This document shows, piece after piece, positions 34,541 through 46,100 of a stretch of DNA of 64,000 bases. Source of the DNA: Reticulitermes speratus (lineage: Eukaryota; Arthropoda; Insecta; Blattodea; Rhinotermitidae). How positions within the stretch are numbered: position 1 is the stretch's first letter; each line of letters begins with the position of its first letter. The translations under genes were made by a program, and so were the position numbers. Under the pieces are notes generated by a model that was not told the origin of the DNA, did no database searches, and saw nothing but the letters and a program-made list of their open reading frames with translations. The stretch spans positions 21,988,586-22,052,585 of the forward strand of contig JAJKFL010000010.1 of NCBI GenBank assembly GCA_021186555.1, in the 5' to 3' direction.

Positions 34541-36610
34541 TCAGAACTGGTGATGATTAACAAAACTGTATCAAGGATTCTGGCTTTCTGGGGTATAAAG
34601 CTGCATCACTGGGATAGTGAATCTTGGCATTTCGAAGGAATGTGTTGCCTTTTTCTTCAGCGATTCAAAGTGCAAGGTCATGGACCTTCATCATCATCAT
34701 CATCATCTTTATTACATTCAATAAATCGTCTAGCAGGTTAAAAGAAACAGCAGGATGTAGAAATAGTACAATACAAATGAACAAAACAGAATACACAAAC
34801 ACATTAACAAAAAACAAATACAACAAACAAGACACATCACCAACACCACGAGTGCAAGTGAAATTACATCACGTTCACTGATTCAAGGCAACAGATCAAA
34901 CCTAAATCAAGTTTAGTCAAAATTATAAAATTTGGAATCTTACTAAGCCTAACTGTACAACCATACACATATAATAAAGCAATCTGTAGATATCAATATT
35001 TGCATAATATACACTTATAATCAATACAATACATAGTAAAAGTTTAATAATAATTACTAACATACATAAGAATAACAACCCTTGAAGATGAAGGTGAAAT
35101 ATTCTTTCAAAGCATCAGGAACCACTCAGCAAGAAACACAGCGTTACATCCTAGAAGACTGTAATATACTCATTTACACCACTGTGAAAACCTCAAAAAT
35201 TGCAAAAATGTACCATTTATGTTGTATTGACTGCAATCTGCATTTGCAACTGGGAGCAAATTTTGTGTAAGATACATTTCCTGCTTCCTACAGCTAATGT
35301 CAAACATATGACGTTGAAAGCTATATTGCCAAGAAAAAATTCCTCTCTACTACAGTCACAATGAGAACTAATTCAAATGGCAGTGTGTGTATGCAGAGAC
35401 AGTTCTGAGACAATAATTTTGTAGATCATGGATCTTGCATTCCTTTTAAGACTGTCTCAAGCAAAGGTGTCTTGTTAAAAGTCTGGTACAGGCTAATATG
35501 GCTCTCAGAATTGAGTCATGTTGCAAATTTTGTTCTGTACTTAGTAAGTGAAATATCAGTTTGTGTTAACAGAAAGCAAACGGCCAATACTAATGTAATT
35601 TAATTACAACTAGCTACGAAACTGCCAAATTTTGTGTGTTTTCTGTAAATAGACAATCACATTGTGTCATTTTAAATCTGTTAAACTGTTGTGTGAAACT
35701 TTAATCAGTATCATACTGACTTTCATGATGAAGTTAATATTTTCCACTTTGCCAAAGAGTAAGCCCTTACAAAACCAGACATGCTCGTTTATCATTAATG
35801 TTTATGCAGTGAAATTTTGTACAAAAAAACATCCATTATGTCAGTGCATTAAAACACGCACACACCGACATTCATACTTTCTCAGATTTCAAACTGCTCC
35901 TCCTCTGCCCAGAATGTAAGATCTTGTAAATATGCTGTATTGTAGATATTTTGGCTTCCTTCTGCCAACAAAGGGAAGTTTATAAGTACTATTATAGTAT
36001 CAGTGTGTAGTGGGTTGTTGATTCATATGTGAATATATTCAAGTAGTGTGAATTCCATTGTTATCCCTCTTCAAAATACAATACAATACAATACAATACA
36101 AAACAAAATACTCCCTACATTAACCAAACCAAAAACAGAGGGAGTGCTTTGATTCCCTCAGCATTGCCACATATGAGGGTGGGAGTGTTAACGTTAATTT
36201 GCCATCCCCCTCGCATTTGTATGTTGTTAGTTAGCTTGTTACATGTACAAATATTACACTGTATTTAGTACTGTGTGTGTGATGGATTGTGACATGTTTC
36301 AGATGTGTATGTTTTTCATCATGTTATAAATTAGAACAGACAGTAACAAGGAAATCCAAGAAGGACTCAGGTATCATACTTCCCTATTGCATGGATTTCT
36401 GTTCTACGTATCATTACATTATTCCCATAGAGTAGCCTGTGCATACATCACATATACGTTCCAGTAATAATAAACTGTAATAATTTACCACTTCATTTGC
36501 CAAATTTGTCATCATTTTATTATAAACACAGTCTTTTTGTAGAGATCTTAAGACGATTCATCACCGTTGTGTTATCGATCAAGTATGTATTTCACAGCAT
36601 AGAGTCACAC
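34541..36610. other. Intergenic, repeat scraps
   Basis: A CTTCTGGGA-like half element lies at 34585-34690, then (CAT)n at 34688-34706, then AC-rich DNA that may be an old 3' UTR of a retroelement. An (ACAAT)n run is at 36077-36105. No gene. Confidence 0.45.
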
Positions 36611-36614
36611 ACAA

Positions 36615-36930
36615 AGTTAACTTTTTAAAAATGTATTTAGGTAACAAATGTCGGCTTGACATAAGCCATCATCAAGCCTTGTCTTTTAAGAACTTCCGGT
36701 AAAAACTTCAACTACAAATAGGTGTCAGATCTGACCCTTTACAAACTGCCTAATCAATTCAACAAAATTTTTATTTTTTATAGAATTTATTAGGCACTTT
36801 GCAAAGGGTCAGATCTGACACCTATTTGTAGTTAAAGTTTTTACCGGAAGTTCTTAAAAGACAAGGCTTGATGATGGCTTATGTCAAGCTGACATTTGTT
36901 GCCTGAATAATTTTTTAAAAAATTTACTTT
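36615..36930. mobile_element. Foldback element
   Basis: AAGCCATCATCAAGCCTTGTC..AACTTCCGGTAAAAAC and its complement flank a short centre. The motif TTGATGATGGC...GCCGACAT is a decayed ribozyme-like core on both arms. Confidence 0.8.
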
Positions 36931-37755
36931 GATTGCGTACAACTGTATGCTGTAAAATATATATTCTTTGTAGAGGACAAGATTGGAAGATGTTCAAAAG
37001 GACTTGAGCAGTCAACATTATGTTCTTATGATCCCAATGTTGAATGGATTTTCATTGCATGCCATGTAACAGGGCACTGTTACATGTAGGAGATTAATAA
37101 AAAAAAAAGATACAACAGTCTGTGTACTGTGATGGTTGTTTGGTGGAATATATCTAATGAATTACATGGGAAAACGTTAAATAATGTAAGAGACTGAGAC
37201 TTGGTAGGCAGAAATATGAAAGAAGAAACCCTGTGATTCTGTAAATGTGATGTATGTATGCATTGGACAGTAAAATGTTTCTGTGAGGCCATACGAAACA
37301 TCCCAGTATATAATAAGCACATACAGTGAATGTTCAGTAATATAAGTGACAGGTTTGTTGTACTGAGCATTACCTAATCCATTGTCAACTTAATACTAAA
37401 TATAGAAAAGTGTAATATAATGAAAGGATTGTTAATATTTAACTGTATTAAATGGCTAAAAATTACTCTGAATATTTAGTAACGCTGCATTCAGTTTCTT
37501 TCAGCAAGCTATGTCTTAGTGTTTTATTTTCTTTAAGTGTATGTAGTGAACACCCCAAACTCAGTACGAAGTATCCATTCCTTCTTCTTCAAGTTCCTAC
37601 AAAGATACAAAGATAAGAATTACTTTTGGTGTACAGTAATTGCATAGATCTTATGAGCTGATATCATTATCTTAAATCTCAACTTATGCAGTTAATGTTA
37701 GTGTGTCATAAGAGGAAGAAAATGTTTCTCTTAACATTTTACAATAACAATATAA
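36930..37755. other. Intergenic, no gene seen
   Basis: No recognised feature. Confidence 0.5.
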
Positions 37756-37758
37756 ATA

Positions 37759-37845
37759 CAATATAGTTTTCTCGGGCGCACAGCCGCGTCAACTCGTTTG
37801 AATACAACGAGTTGACACGGCTGTGCGCCCGACAAGACTATATTG
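37759..37845. other. GC-rich long hairpin
   Basis: Arms of about 38 bp (CAATATAGT..CTCGGGCGCACAGCC and complement) surround TTTGAATACAA. The GC-rich arms contrast sharply with their AT-rich surroundings. A GTCGCCGCGAAAG motif follows. Confidence 0.9.
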
Positions 37846-38654
37846 AATCATGTCGCCGCGAAAGTTTTAAAACTTATAACAATATAGATAATCTATATAG
37901 CAGCAAGTGATACTGTTAACAGGCCACATGATGCAAATTCGTGTTACTTTGAATACAGTCATCTGTTTCATGACTATATGTAATATTCTAGTGCTCAGAG
38001 TGCTTTTAGGAAGGGAAAAACACGTCAGTATATGTATCAGTTTATAGAAGTATTGCTACTCATTTCATTTCTGTCATTTCCTTCCTCTTCAGTGTTGAAG
38101 GTTATGTTTTTCTTGTGAACAAATCTTGTCTATCATTTACAGGTCTAAGAACTTCCATCAAAGAATGGAAGGAAGTAACAACCAGGATGAAAGAAAAAAA
38201 ATGTAAATGTACCTGAAGCACACAACATTCATTCTAAAATTAACTAATAAATTTAAAAGAAATTCTGAATAGAACTCTTTCCACTCATCAGCTTTCCTAA
38301 GACAGGATATAGTCTCCACCTGATGCACAGCAATGAATGTATAGGCATATTTTGTCCTAATCCTTACCCCAACACATAAAATAAAAGTAAACATAGCATT
38401 AGATTTGATTATTTACATATTATGTACCTACACAGGACTTTAACATAAAGCACTGTACAGATTATAGTTGTGCCACTCCACTTCAAACAAATGATATAGA
38501 AATATAAAGATATCGTATTGTGTGGACTGGCATACTCTTATTGTAGAGGGTAATTTTTAGGTAAAATACCTGTGGAGTATAACATGCAAACATATTTAAA
38601 ACAGCATTTTAATTTTAAAAAATGTATCTTATGGTCCATTTAAATTAGGAAACT

Positions 38655-38900
38655 GCAGAAACTTTGCATGATTTCAGGCCTCTGCTGCGGTGTAAACGAG
38701 ATCTTTGCTCTTCTGGGATGTTACACAGCACGGATTGGTATTTAGTTACCGACGGTTCAGGACAACGTATCGGCCCCATCTTCAAGGGTCAAGCAGTCCA
38801 AGACACTTGAAGACGGGACCGATAGGTTGTTCCGAAACGTCGGTAACTAAATAGCAATCTATGCTTCGTAACATCCCAGAAGAGTGAAGATCTCACCTAC
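38655..38900. mobile_element. Foldback element, CTTCTGGGA family
   Basis: Left CTTCTGGGATGTTACACAGC..TTAGTTACCGACG mirrors right CGTCGGTAACTAA..CGTAACATCCCAGAAG. The centre carries TTGAAGA-C-GGGAC...TTCC-GAAACGTC. Confidence 0.8.
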
Positions 38901-38917
38901 AGAAACCTTTCTGACTG

Positions 38918-39170
38918 GCTGACCAACTCCATATAGCAGAATCTTCAGGAGAAGCTAATACTTCCTCAGGTAGTCCAGAAAATTCTTCACATTTTATAGA
39001 ACTCAAATGTTCATCACCACATACACTAGACTCACCACCTGCCCCTATCCACAACCCAATTATCCCATTCCACATATTCGGACTTTATTTATATAAGATT
39101 TACATTTACATTTACATGTCGTTTAATATTTTATCTCCATCTATTCCTAGTCCTCCCAAGTATTCTTTCA
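38918..39170. repeat. Dispersed repeat H, copy 2
   Basis: Same motif order as 9716-9910. Confidence 0.65.
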
Positions 39171-41425
39171 TTTTCAGACTTTCTGGCTTAAATTTTCAAA
39201 AATATGCCACTAATACCATGCATGATACATGTTCCTTCCGTATCATAGATCTTGATTTGATTGTGTTGCTGAGCATGGCATCGGTCACAGGATACTCTGA
39301 TGGCTGCAGGCTCTCTGTGCGATAAAGTTGCTGTACTCACTGACACAATAAAAAGGACACTCTGTACATAAACAGATAATGTCATGTATGTTATCTCTGG
39401 CCTATTTTTCATGAAATGATAAATCTATTACTGTAACATTTTGTCTTATATTAATTCTGAAATTTTAAATGTTTATTTTGAAACATTATTTTGTACCATA
39501 AATAGTAGTAGTCATTCATGTCATGTGTGATATAAAATAGTAAGTGGTGTTATGGTGTTTCTTGAAATGTGTTTCACATTTAAAGATGACTGATCCTTTT
39601 TTTTTTTCAGGTAATAAGTTACGTTTTTTATTCACAGTCCGACAAAATGTTTGACGTATAAATATTTCAATTCTTGATTTATTCTAGTTTGAATTGCTGT
39701 TTGTAATGTATTATGGCTCTGCTTGTTGTGTTCATTCACTTTTATTGAAATATATTTGGGTGTTAATTGCTGTAGTTTGCAGATTTTATTGTACCATATT
39801 GCTGCGTTAGTCTTGTGCAATTTTTCTTTGATGTTCTTGTACTGATAGATTGTTTTCGGACTGTGAATAGAAAGTTAAAATGTACGGTTTGAATAATATT
39901 AAGTTAGTTTTTATTGAAGAACCATTATTTCCTTTTTTAAAAGAGAAGAACAGTAAAATTTAAAGTAACCATATTATAGTCACGTCTTCATACAAAAATA
40001 AAGTTATATTTTCCAGTAGTATTTTGAAAAATGCCACATAAATTAACATGATGATCTGAAGCAATACACATATTACTGTCTAAGTTCAGCTACCCATCGC
40101 TGTTGTAGCCTCCGTAAACTAGCAGTATATCTCATTTATAATCATAAATTAAACCCATAATAATGAATTTATGTTCTTTTACTAAATACGTCTATATGTT
40201 TTGACAAAATATAATGCAAGGGGTATGAAAAGAAAATGAAATCATGTGTGTTCATATTGGTAAAGTACTTGATAAAATAATGTGTGAACATAATTTTAGA
40301 TACAATATCATCAATGTATACAGTCTTTACAGTATCTTGAATAATCTTTATATTGAAAAGAAATACATCATAAAACAAATGTATTTAACTGAACATGTGA
40401 CCCCCCCCCCCCACCATAATCTTGAATATTCAGGAAAACACCTAAAAAAAAAAGAATGAGTTTAACTTTGTGTGCAATTATAAAGTGACCTGCATTTTTC
40501 AGATGATAAATTAGGAAAAACATCTTATCTTATATTCAGGTAAATATGGAATGTAAAGTTTCACATGAAGTAGGGTTCCATATGTGCTTTCTTTATTGTT
40601 TGAATTCAGAACACATAGATAACAATTTTAGCTTCACCAGTTTCAAAATTGAGCACAATGTTCTAACCATAACACTACAGCAATTCTACCTATATTAAAA
40701 TAACTACATCTTAATAAATATCATAAATATTAAATTCAACACAACTGAACAAACCCTGTACAGACCCCTTATAATAGCACTAAAACTATTCTAAACTACA
40801 CTGAATATCACTACAAAAGGCAAAGAAACATACACTCATAACAATAAAAAATAACCTGTATGTATATAATTTTTCTCCTTCATTTTCAACATATACAATT
40901 ATTCAGTACAATACCAACTAACACTTTTCAACTTACATTTCTCTTGAGCAAGCCTTCATGGCAGCCAATATTCAACAACTCTGATTTAACAGACCAGCAC
41001 AATATCACAACAATGCACATTAAATATTAAGCATATAATTACTAGAGAAACTATCTTCACACAAAAACTAAGAATGTTTATGCAAGTAAAGCTGTAAAAG
41101 CAATTTTATTTTACCTCAAAGTAATGTTGGCAGCACTTAGAAATATAGGCCTACTGTGTGTAAAAATACTAACCTTCCCTCATTTGCACCCAGCTGGTTT
41201 TCAGTCTTTTGTGTTGTGTTATGTATTGTGATTTGTTTAACATATGTGCTTCATGGATACAGTGTCCAGTGTAAAGCAACCAATCTGCAATTTTTATATT
41301 TGGTTACAGGTTTATGGAAGAATGGCAGTTCAGTATCATAATGATTCTATAAGGCAGAGGAGCACTTACAAATTGCTCGACTGATTCATAGGAGGACAGG
41401 TAAGAGACAATGGTGCATGTTTGGG
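39171..41425. other. Intergenic, no gene seen
   Basis: AT-rich. ORFs are short and unrecognised. A C-run lies at 40401-40411. Confidence 0.5.
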
Positions 41426-41427
41426 CA

Positions 41428-41680
41428 GTCATAAACTGTAACATGTGTTGAGGTTAAGGAACAAACATAAACTGTAACATGTGTTGAGGTTAAGGAACAA
41501 ACATAAACTGTAACATGTGTTGAGGTTAAGGAACAAACATAAACTATAACATATGTTGAGGTTAAGGAACAAACATAAACTGTAACATGTCTTGAGGTTA
41601 AGGAACAAACATAAACTATAACATGTGTTGAGGTTAAGGAACAAACATAAACTGTAACTTGTGTTGAGGTTAAGAAAAAA
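41428..41680. repeat. 36-bp minisatellite, about seven copies
   Basis: Units of 36 bp (AACATGTGTTGAGGTTAAGG with AACAAACATAAACTGT). The unit is a multiple of three, so an open - frame of 102 codons appears with a 12-residue repeat. It is probably not coding. Confidence 0.92.
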
Positions 41681-42945
41681 CTAATCAGCAGCATATCTGC
41701 TACAATCAGGAATATGCATTGTAGAAATGAGCATCAGTCATAAAGAAGATGTGCATGGCTCAAGGCACAAACAAAACAATTTATCCTAATAGATCAGGAA
41801 ACATGAGGACTGCTGAATCAAATTCATTGGTACATACAGCAATAACACAGAAAAATAAAACATGTCTACATATTATACAATCATTTGTCACAATTTATCA
41901 ACAAAATTGCCCTTAATTTTTTAAATTTACCAACATAAACAATTACCATATTATTATAAAATATGAGTCTCTGACAAGTTGAGTGATAGTAAATGACTGG
42001 AAGAAAGTTACATAAATGTGATAAAGATTTGCAGTTGAGACAGAAATTATGGATGGCATAGTTTTGTCCGTTAAAAAATACCTCAGCATTTGACAGACAT
42101 GTTGGATAGAAATAATAGAAATAATGGATCTTGAAGATTCAAACTGTAAACATCTTGCGGTGATACTGTAATCACTGTATAGGCCTATACTTCATCTGTG
42201 CTGTTTTTAATTAGCATAAAGTACGGTTAACACAACAAAAGGTATTCAAGCTGCAAGATCAGTAATTCTCAGTTAACGACATACTGTTAATGGTCCAAAG
42301 GAACTTAACACCTGTATATAAAAACTTAGCAATTCTCAAATCATAGACTGACTTACTATCAAAGTCAATTTGACAGAGAAATAATGGGAACAAAAGTAGC
42401 AGGAAAGCAAATGTATACAATTTGTGATGTATGAAAATACACAGGTTTCCACTGATTTGTCAGACTGCATAATGAGTAATGCAAACCATTTGACACTCCT
42501 TTGTACACATGTCACCTCCAGTGTCAAGTGATTTTGCACCACTCTGTATACGACAAAGAGTGCATAAGCATACACGTGAAAAAATGGTACCGAAACACAA
42601 CACTCTTCTTCACAGCTATAGAGATTATGTCAGCTAAGTAGTCTGCAAACCATAGAAATTCAACTGTATTTAAACATAAAGAGAAATACTCAGACTCCAT
42701 ACTTAGAAAACTGGAAGCTTTGTCATCAGTGCTCTAGCTGTTTTAAATGTGTAGAAACAGTAGAAAAATAATGTTTTGCCCTTGGACACTTGTTTAATAA
42801 TTACGATAAGTAACATTTGTCCCACGTCTTTCACTTAGAAACTCTGGGAGATAAGATTTTACCCCAGATCAACTTTAACAATAATTATGCAGAAGATTCT
42901 TGTTTCTCTAATTACATAATAGAAACCTGCCTGTGCTGCACATTA
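41681..42945. other. Region after ANKZF1 stop
   Basis: Holds the ANKZF1 3' UTR on the - strand. I could not fix a polyadenylation site. No other gene. Confidence 0.5.
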
Positions 42946-43140
42946 CTATTTGTGTTGTGTGTTTTTCACTTTGAGTCTGTGCCGTTTTAGACACTCTACA
43001 GTACAAAACCTGTAGATATCATACTCAAATGGGACTTTGCCTGTAATGTCCACAGCACATTGAAAGCACCTAGATAAAACTGGTTTCACTTTGCTGTTAG
43101 ATGCCTGAGAAAGAAGCCTCCTTTCGGCAGCAAGGGCCAT
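42946..43140 (-). CDS. ANKZF1: ANKZF1 exon 12 (C-terminal finger)
   Basis: Encodes [13 protein letters not shown], then CFQC and [11 protein letters not shown], the Vms1-type treble clef, and stops at TAG (42948-42946). Confidence 0.92.
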   Translation of the reverse strand: MALAAERRLLSQASNSKVKPVLSRCFQCAVDITGKVPFEYDIYRFCTVECLKRHRLKVKNTQHK

Positions 43141-46100
43141 CTGTAAAAGGAAGAAAAAAAGCCTTAATTACTAGAAAAATAAGTATCAAGGTAACTGATT
43201 TTTGAGGATATTTAATTGCACTGTTTGAACAGCAAGAATCATACAATATTAAATATATTTATGAACATGAATGGTGAGCAGGCAGTGATTTTGAAGAAGG
43301 TGAATTGAAAACTGAAGTCTTCTGGGATGTGATGCTGTGTTGGATGAGTAGTTCTTGGTGTTTCAAAGAATCACACTGCCTTCATATCTTCAGGGTCAAA
43401 CCATCCAAGACTAGCCTCCTTCAAAATGCTGAGAACTACACACTCAACAACACAGTGTCATATCCCAGCAGGCTTTCATCTTCAGTAACACCACTGTGAG
43501 AATGTCAAAACTTGCATTTCTAGATTTGCCTGAAGATACTATTTAACCTATGATAATCTGTCAAGTCAAAAACATCCAGCAGCCCCATTTAATGTAACAG
43601 ATTATGGATTGCACTGATGAGATGTACAGAACTGCTGTTGCTCTCTGGCATGGTTTTGTAAACTGACAAAGTTTAACAGAGAAATTGGAAACATGTACAC
43701 TTAACAGCACCCATAAGCATTGTCATTAAAATAATGCTGCATGTAACTGCAGAGTGTATAAAATAGGTCCCACGTTAAATATGTTCTGGTCATATCTCGT
43801 CTATGTACACAGTGCTTCTTGTGTTTGTACATTCCCTCCAGTTCTGCCTTTCACTTCTATAACTACAATCCCTTAAAAATTATGTACTGAGAAAAAGGCA
43901 CCTAAATTGTACCTTTTCTCTGTCACTCAGTTGAAGAAACCTTTGCTTCTCAGCCTCTTCTTCTCCTTTTGCCTCCTCTTCTTTTTTTCTTTCCTTTTCT
44001 TTTTCCCTTCTGGCCTTTCTTTGTTCTCGTCGTTTCTCTGCCATTTTTTGTTCCATATCATTAGTTAAAGGCCCCGCAATTTGGGACTGAAATCAGACAA
44101 CTGATCAGTATATACAGTATATACAGTAATTCTATAGATGAAAAGCAAATGGTGACACATCTAAATATGGTTCCATTCTGCACAAGAATTTTAAGGACTA
44201 CATCATGGATTGTTTATTCACACCTTAGAATAGTCATATCTGTCCGGAAAATCAGCCACAAATCTCCTAAAAACATTGCGTGTTTCTTTATTTGCAGCAA
44301 TGTTATATGGGGTCTGTGACTTTTTGTTCATAACAGACGGATCACAGCCTGCTTCCAGGAGAGCCCTGAAAGTAAAAACATTATTTGACCAATCAGTAAT
44401 GTCACTTTGCAGGATGTGTTTTACTACACATGTTAATGTTACAGATACAAATGCTATGTGGCAGTGACTACCAGAAACGTCCCACCATTATGAAGCAGTA
44501 AATTGGCACCAACAATGAGGTCAGTTTTGCAGCCATGATCCTTGCCAATAAAATGTTATCTGTAGGTAGTAGCACTGTTCATTCTATCACGCTGCCTCTC
44601 AAGAAATTCCCCAAGTAGTTCGCAGGTTGCATACTGAAGGAAAGAGTGATTTCGTAATATCCATCAAGGGTTCTAATCAGTGGCATAGCTAACCAATCGG
44701 GGATTCCCACAACTCCATAGTTGCCCCCCCCCCCCCCCCCCCCAAATTGTTAACAAAGTACCTCCAGATTTCTCACAACACTGCCTTCTGTCAGAACAGA
44801 TTTCAGTCTGAAATAACCCAAAACAAATTTTAGTATCCTGTAGGCTTGGGGGCCCCCATGACCCATGGGGCCCCCCATGTCACACCATCTATGTGGGCCT
44901 TATCTACACCTCTGGTATTTAAGAGTGGATCAATGGAAGGAATATGTGTGGAAATCATAGCTAAAGCAGGAACTATCGAAGTTTCCGACTGAAATTCAAA
45001 CAGCCTTTATACAAGTACCTAATAATGGCAACATGTCCACCTTGAGCAGCCACATGCAGAAGTGTCTCTTTATTGTCACCAACATTCTCATTAAGACATT
45101 TCAGAAACTCCACTCTCAATATGCTACCATTCTCTTTTCCAGCAGCATCAGTTTCATTCATTTTAACTGTCTCGGTGTCGTAAGTCTCTGCCTCCTTTTC
45201 TATTGGTTGGGCAATCTGAAGGGAGGTAATCAACAAATCTGTATCGCCACGCCGACAAGCAGCCCAAAGTTTTCCTCGAACAGCCATAACCGGAGCACTG
45301 TACAGATCTGAAAGATACACTTAAAAAATAAATGTCGTGACATTTAGATAGGAGGACATGCATGGTGAATGATTTTGACAGGGGACTAGTTTTGAAGGAA
45401 AATATCCACACAAAAATTAATTTCACAAGATGCAAAAATGAGATACAAATGTACTGCTACCACATTACAAAACTCAGTTCACTGTTGGGGAAAGCAAATA
45501 TTCATACCTTTCTCAACTTTCTTCCTTTGTTGCTTCTTACCATTCTTTTTATCTTTACATCTCTTTTTGTCTTTAATCTCCTGTGGTACGGTATCATAAA
45601 ATTCTTGAAGATTCTCAAATGATATTTCAGTGTCCTCACTTATCATATGACTTCCAGCAGACATTTCACTTTCACTATTATCACTTTCAGACGAGTTTCT
45701 AGCCAGTATAGCAGTTACAATTCCAGGCAAGGGTCGACAGGGTGATTTACGAGGTTTAGCACGATCGATGTTACATTTAGGGCTTCGCTGTGGACCTTCA
45801 GTTCCTTTGACTGTAATCTCATTGCTGATTCCTGTTGTAAAAACAAAGAAAATTGTTACTGAATTGTATTAATGTGAAATGTGCTATTTAACAATACTGT
45901 CAACTGCAGAGATTATATAACATTGGTCATAGATGAATTGATGCGGCTCAAACAGTCAGTCACCGGCCTCACACCATGGAGGCCTGGGTTCAATCCCAGG
46001 CCAGTCCATGTAGGATTTGTGGTAGACAGAGTGGCACTGGGAGAGGTTTTCCTTGAAATACTTTGGTTTTCTCCTGTGACTGTCATTCCACCAATGCTGC

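Noticed and set aside
40401..40411. C homopolymers here and at 2226, 17070, 44727 and 55935
   Set aside because: Simple homopolymers. They are worth noting for read quality only.
41386..41694. 102-codon ORF with a 12-residue repeat (SLTSTHVTVYVC)
   Set aside because: A 36-bp minisatellite keeps frame by chance of unit length. No signal for a real protein.
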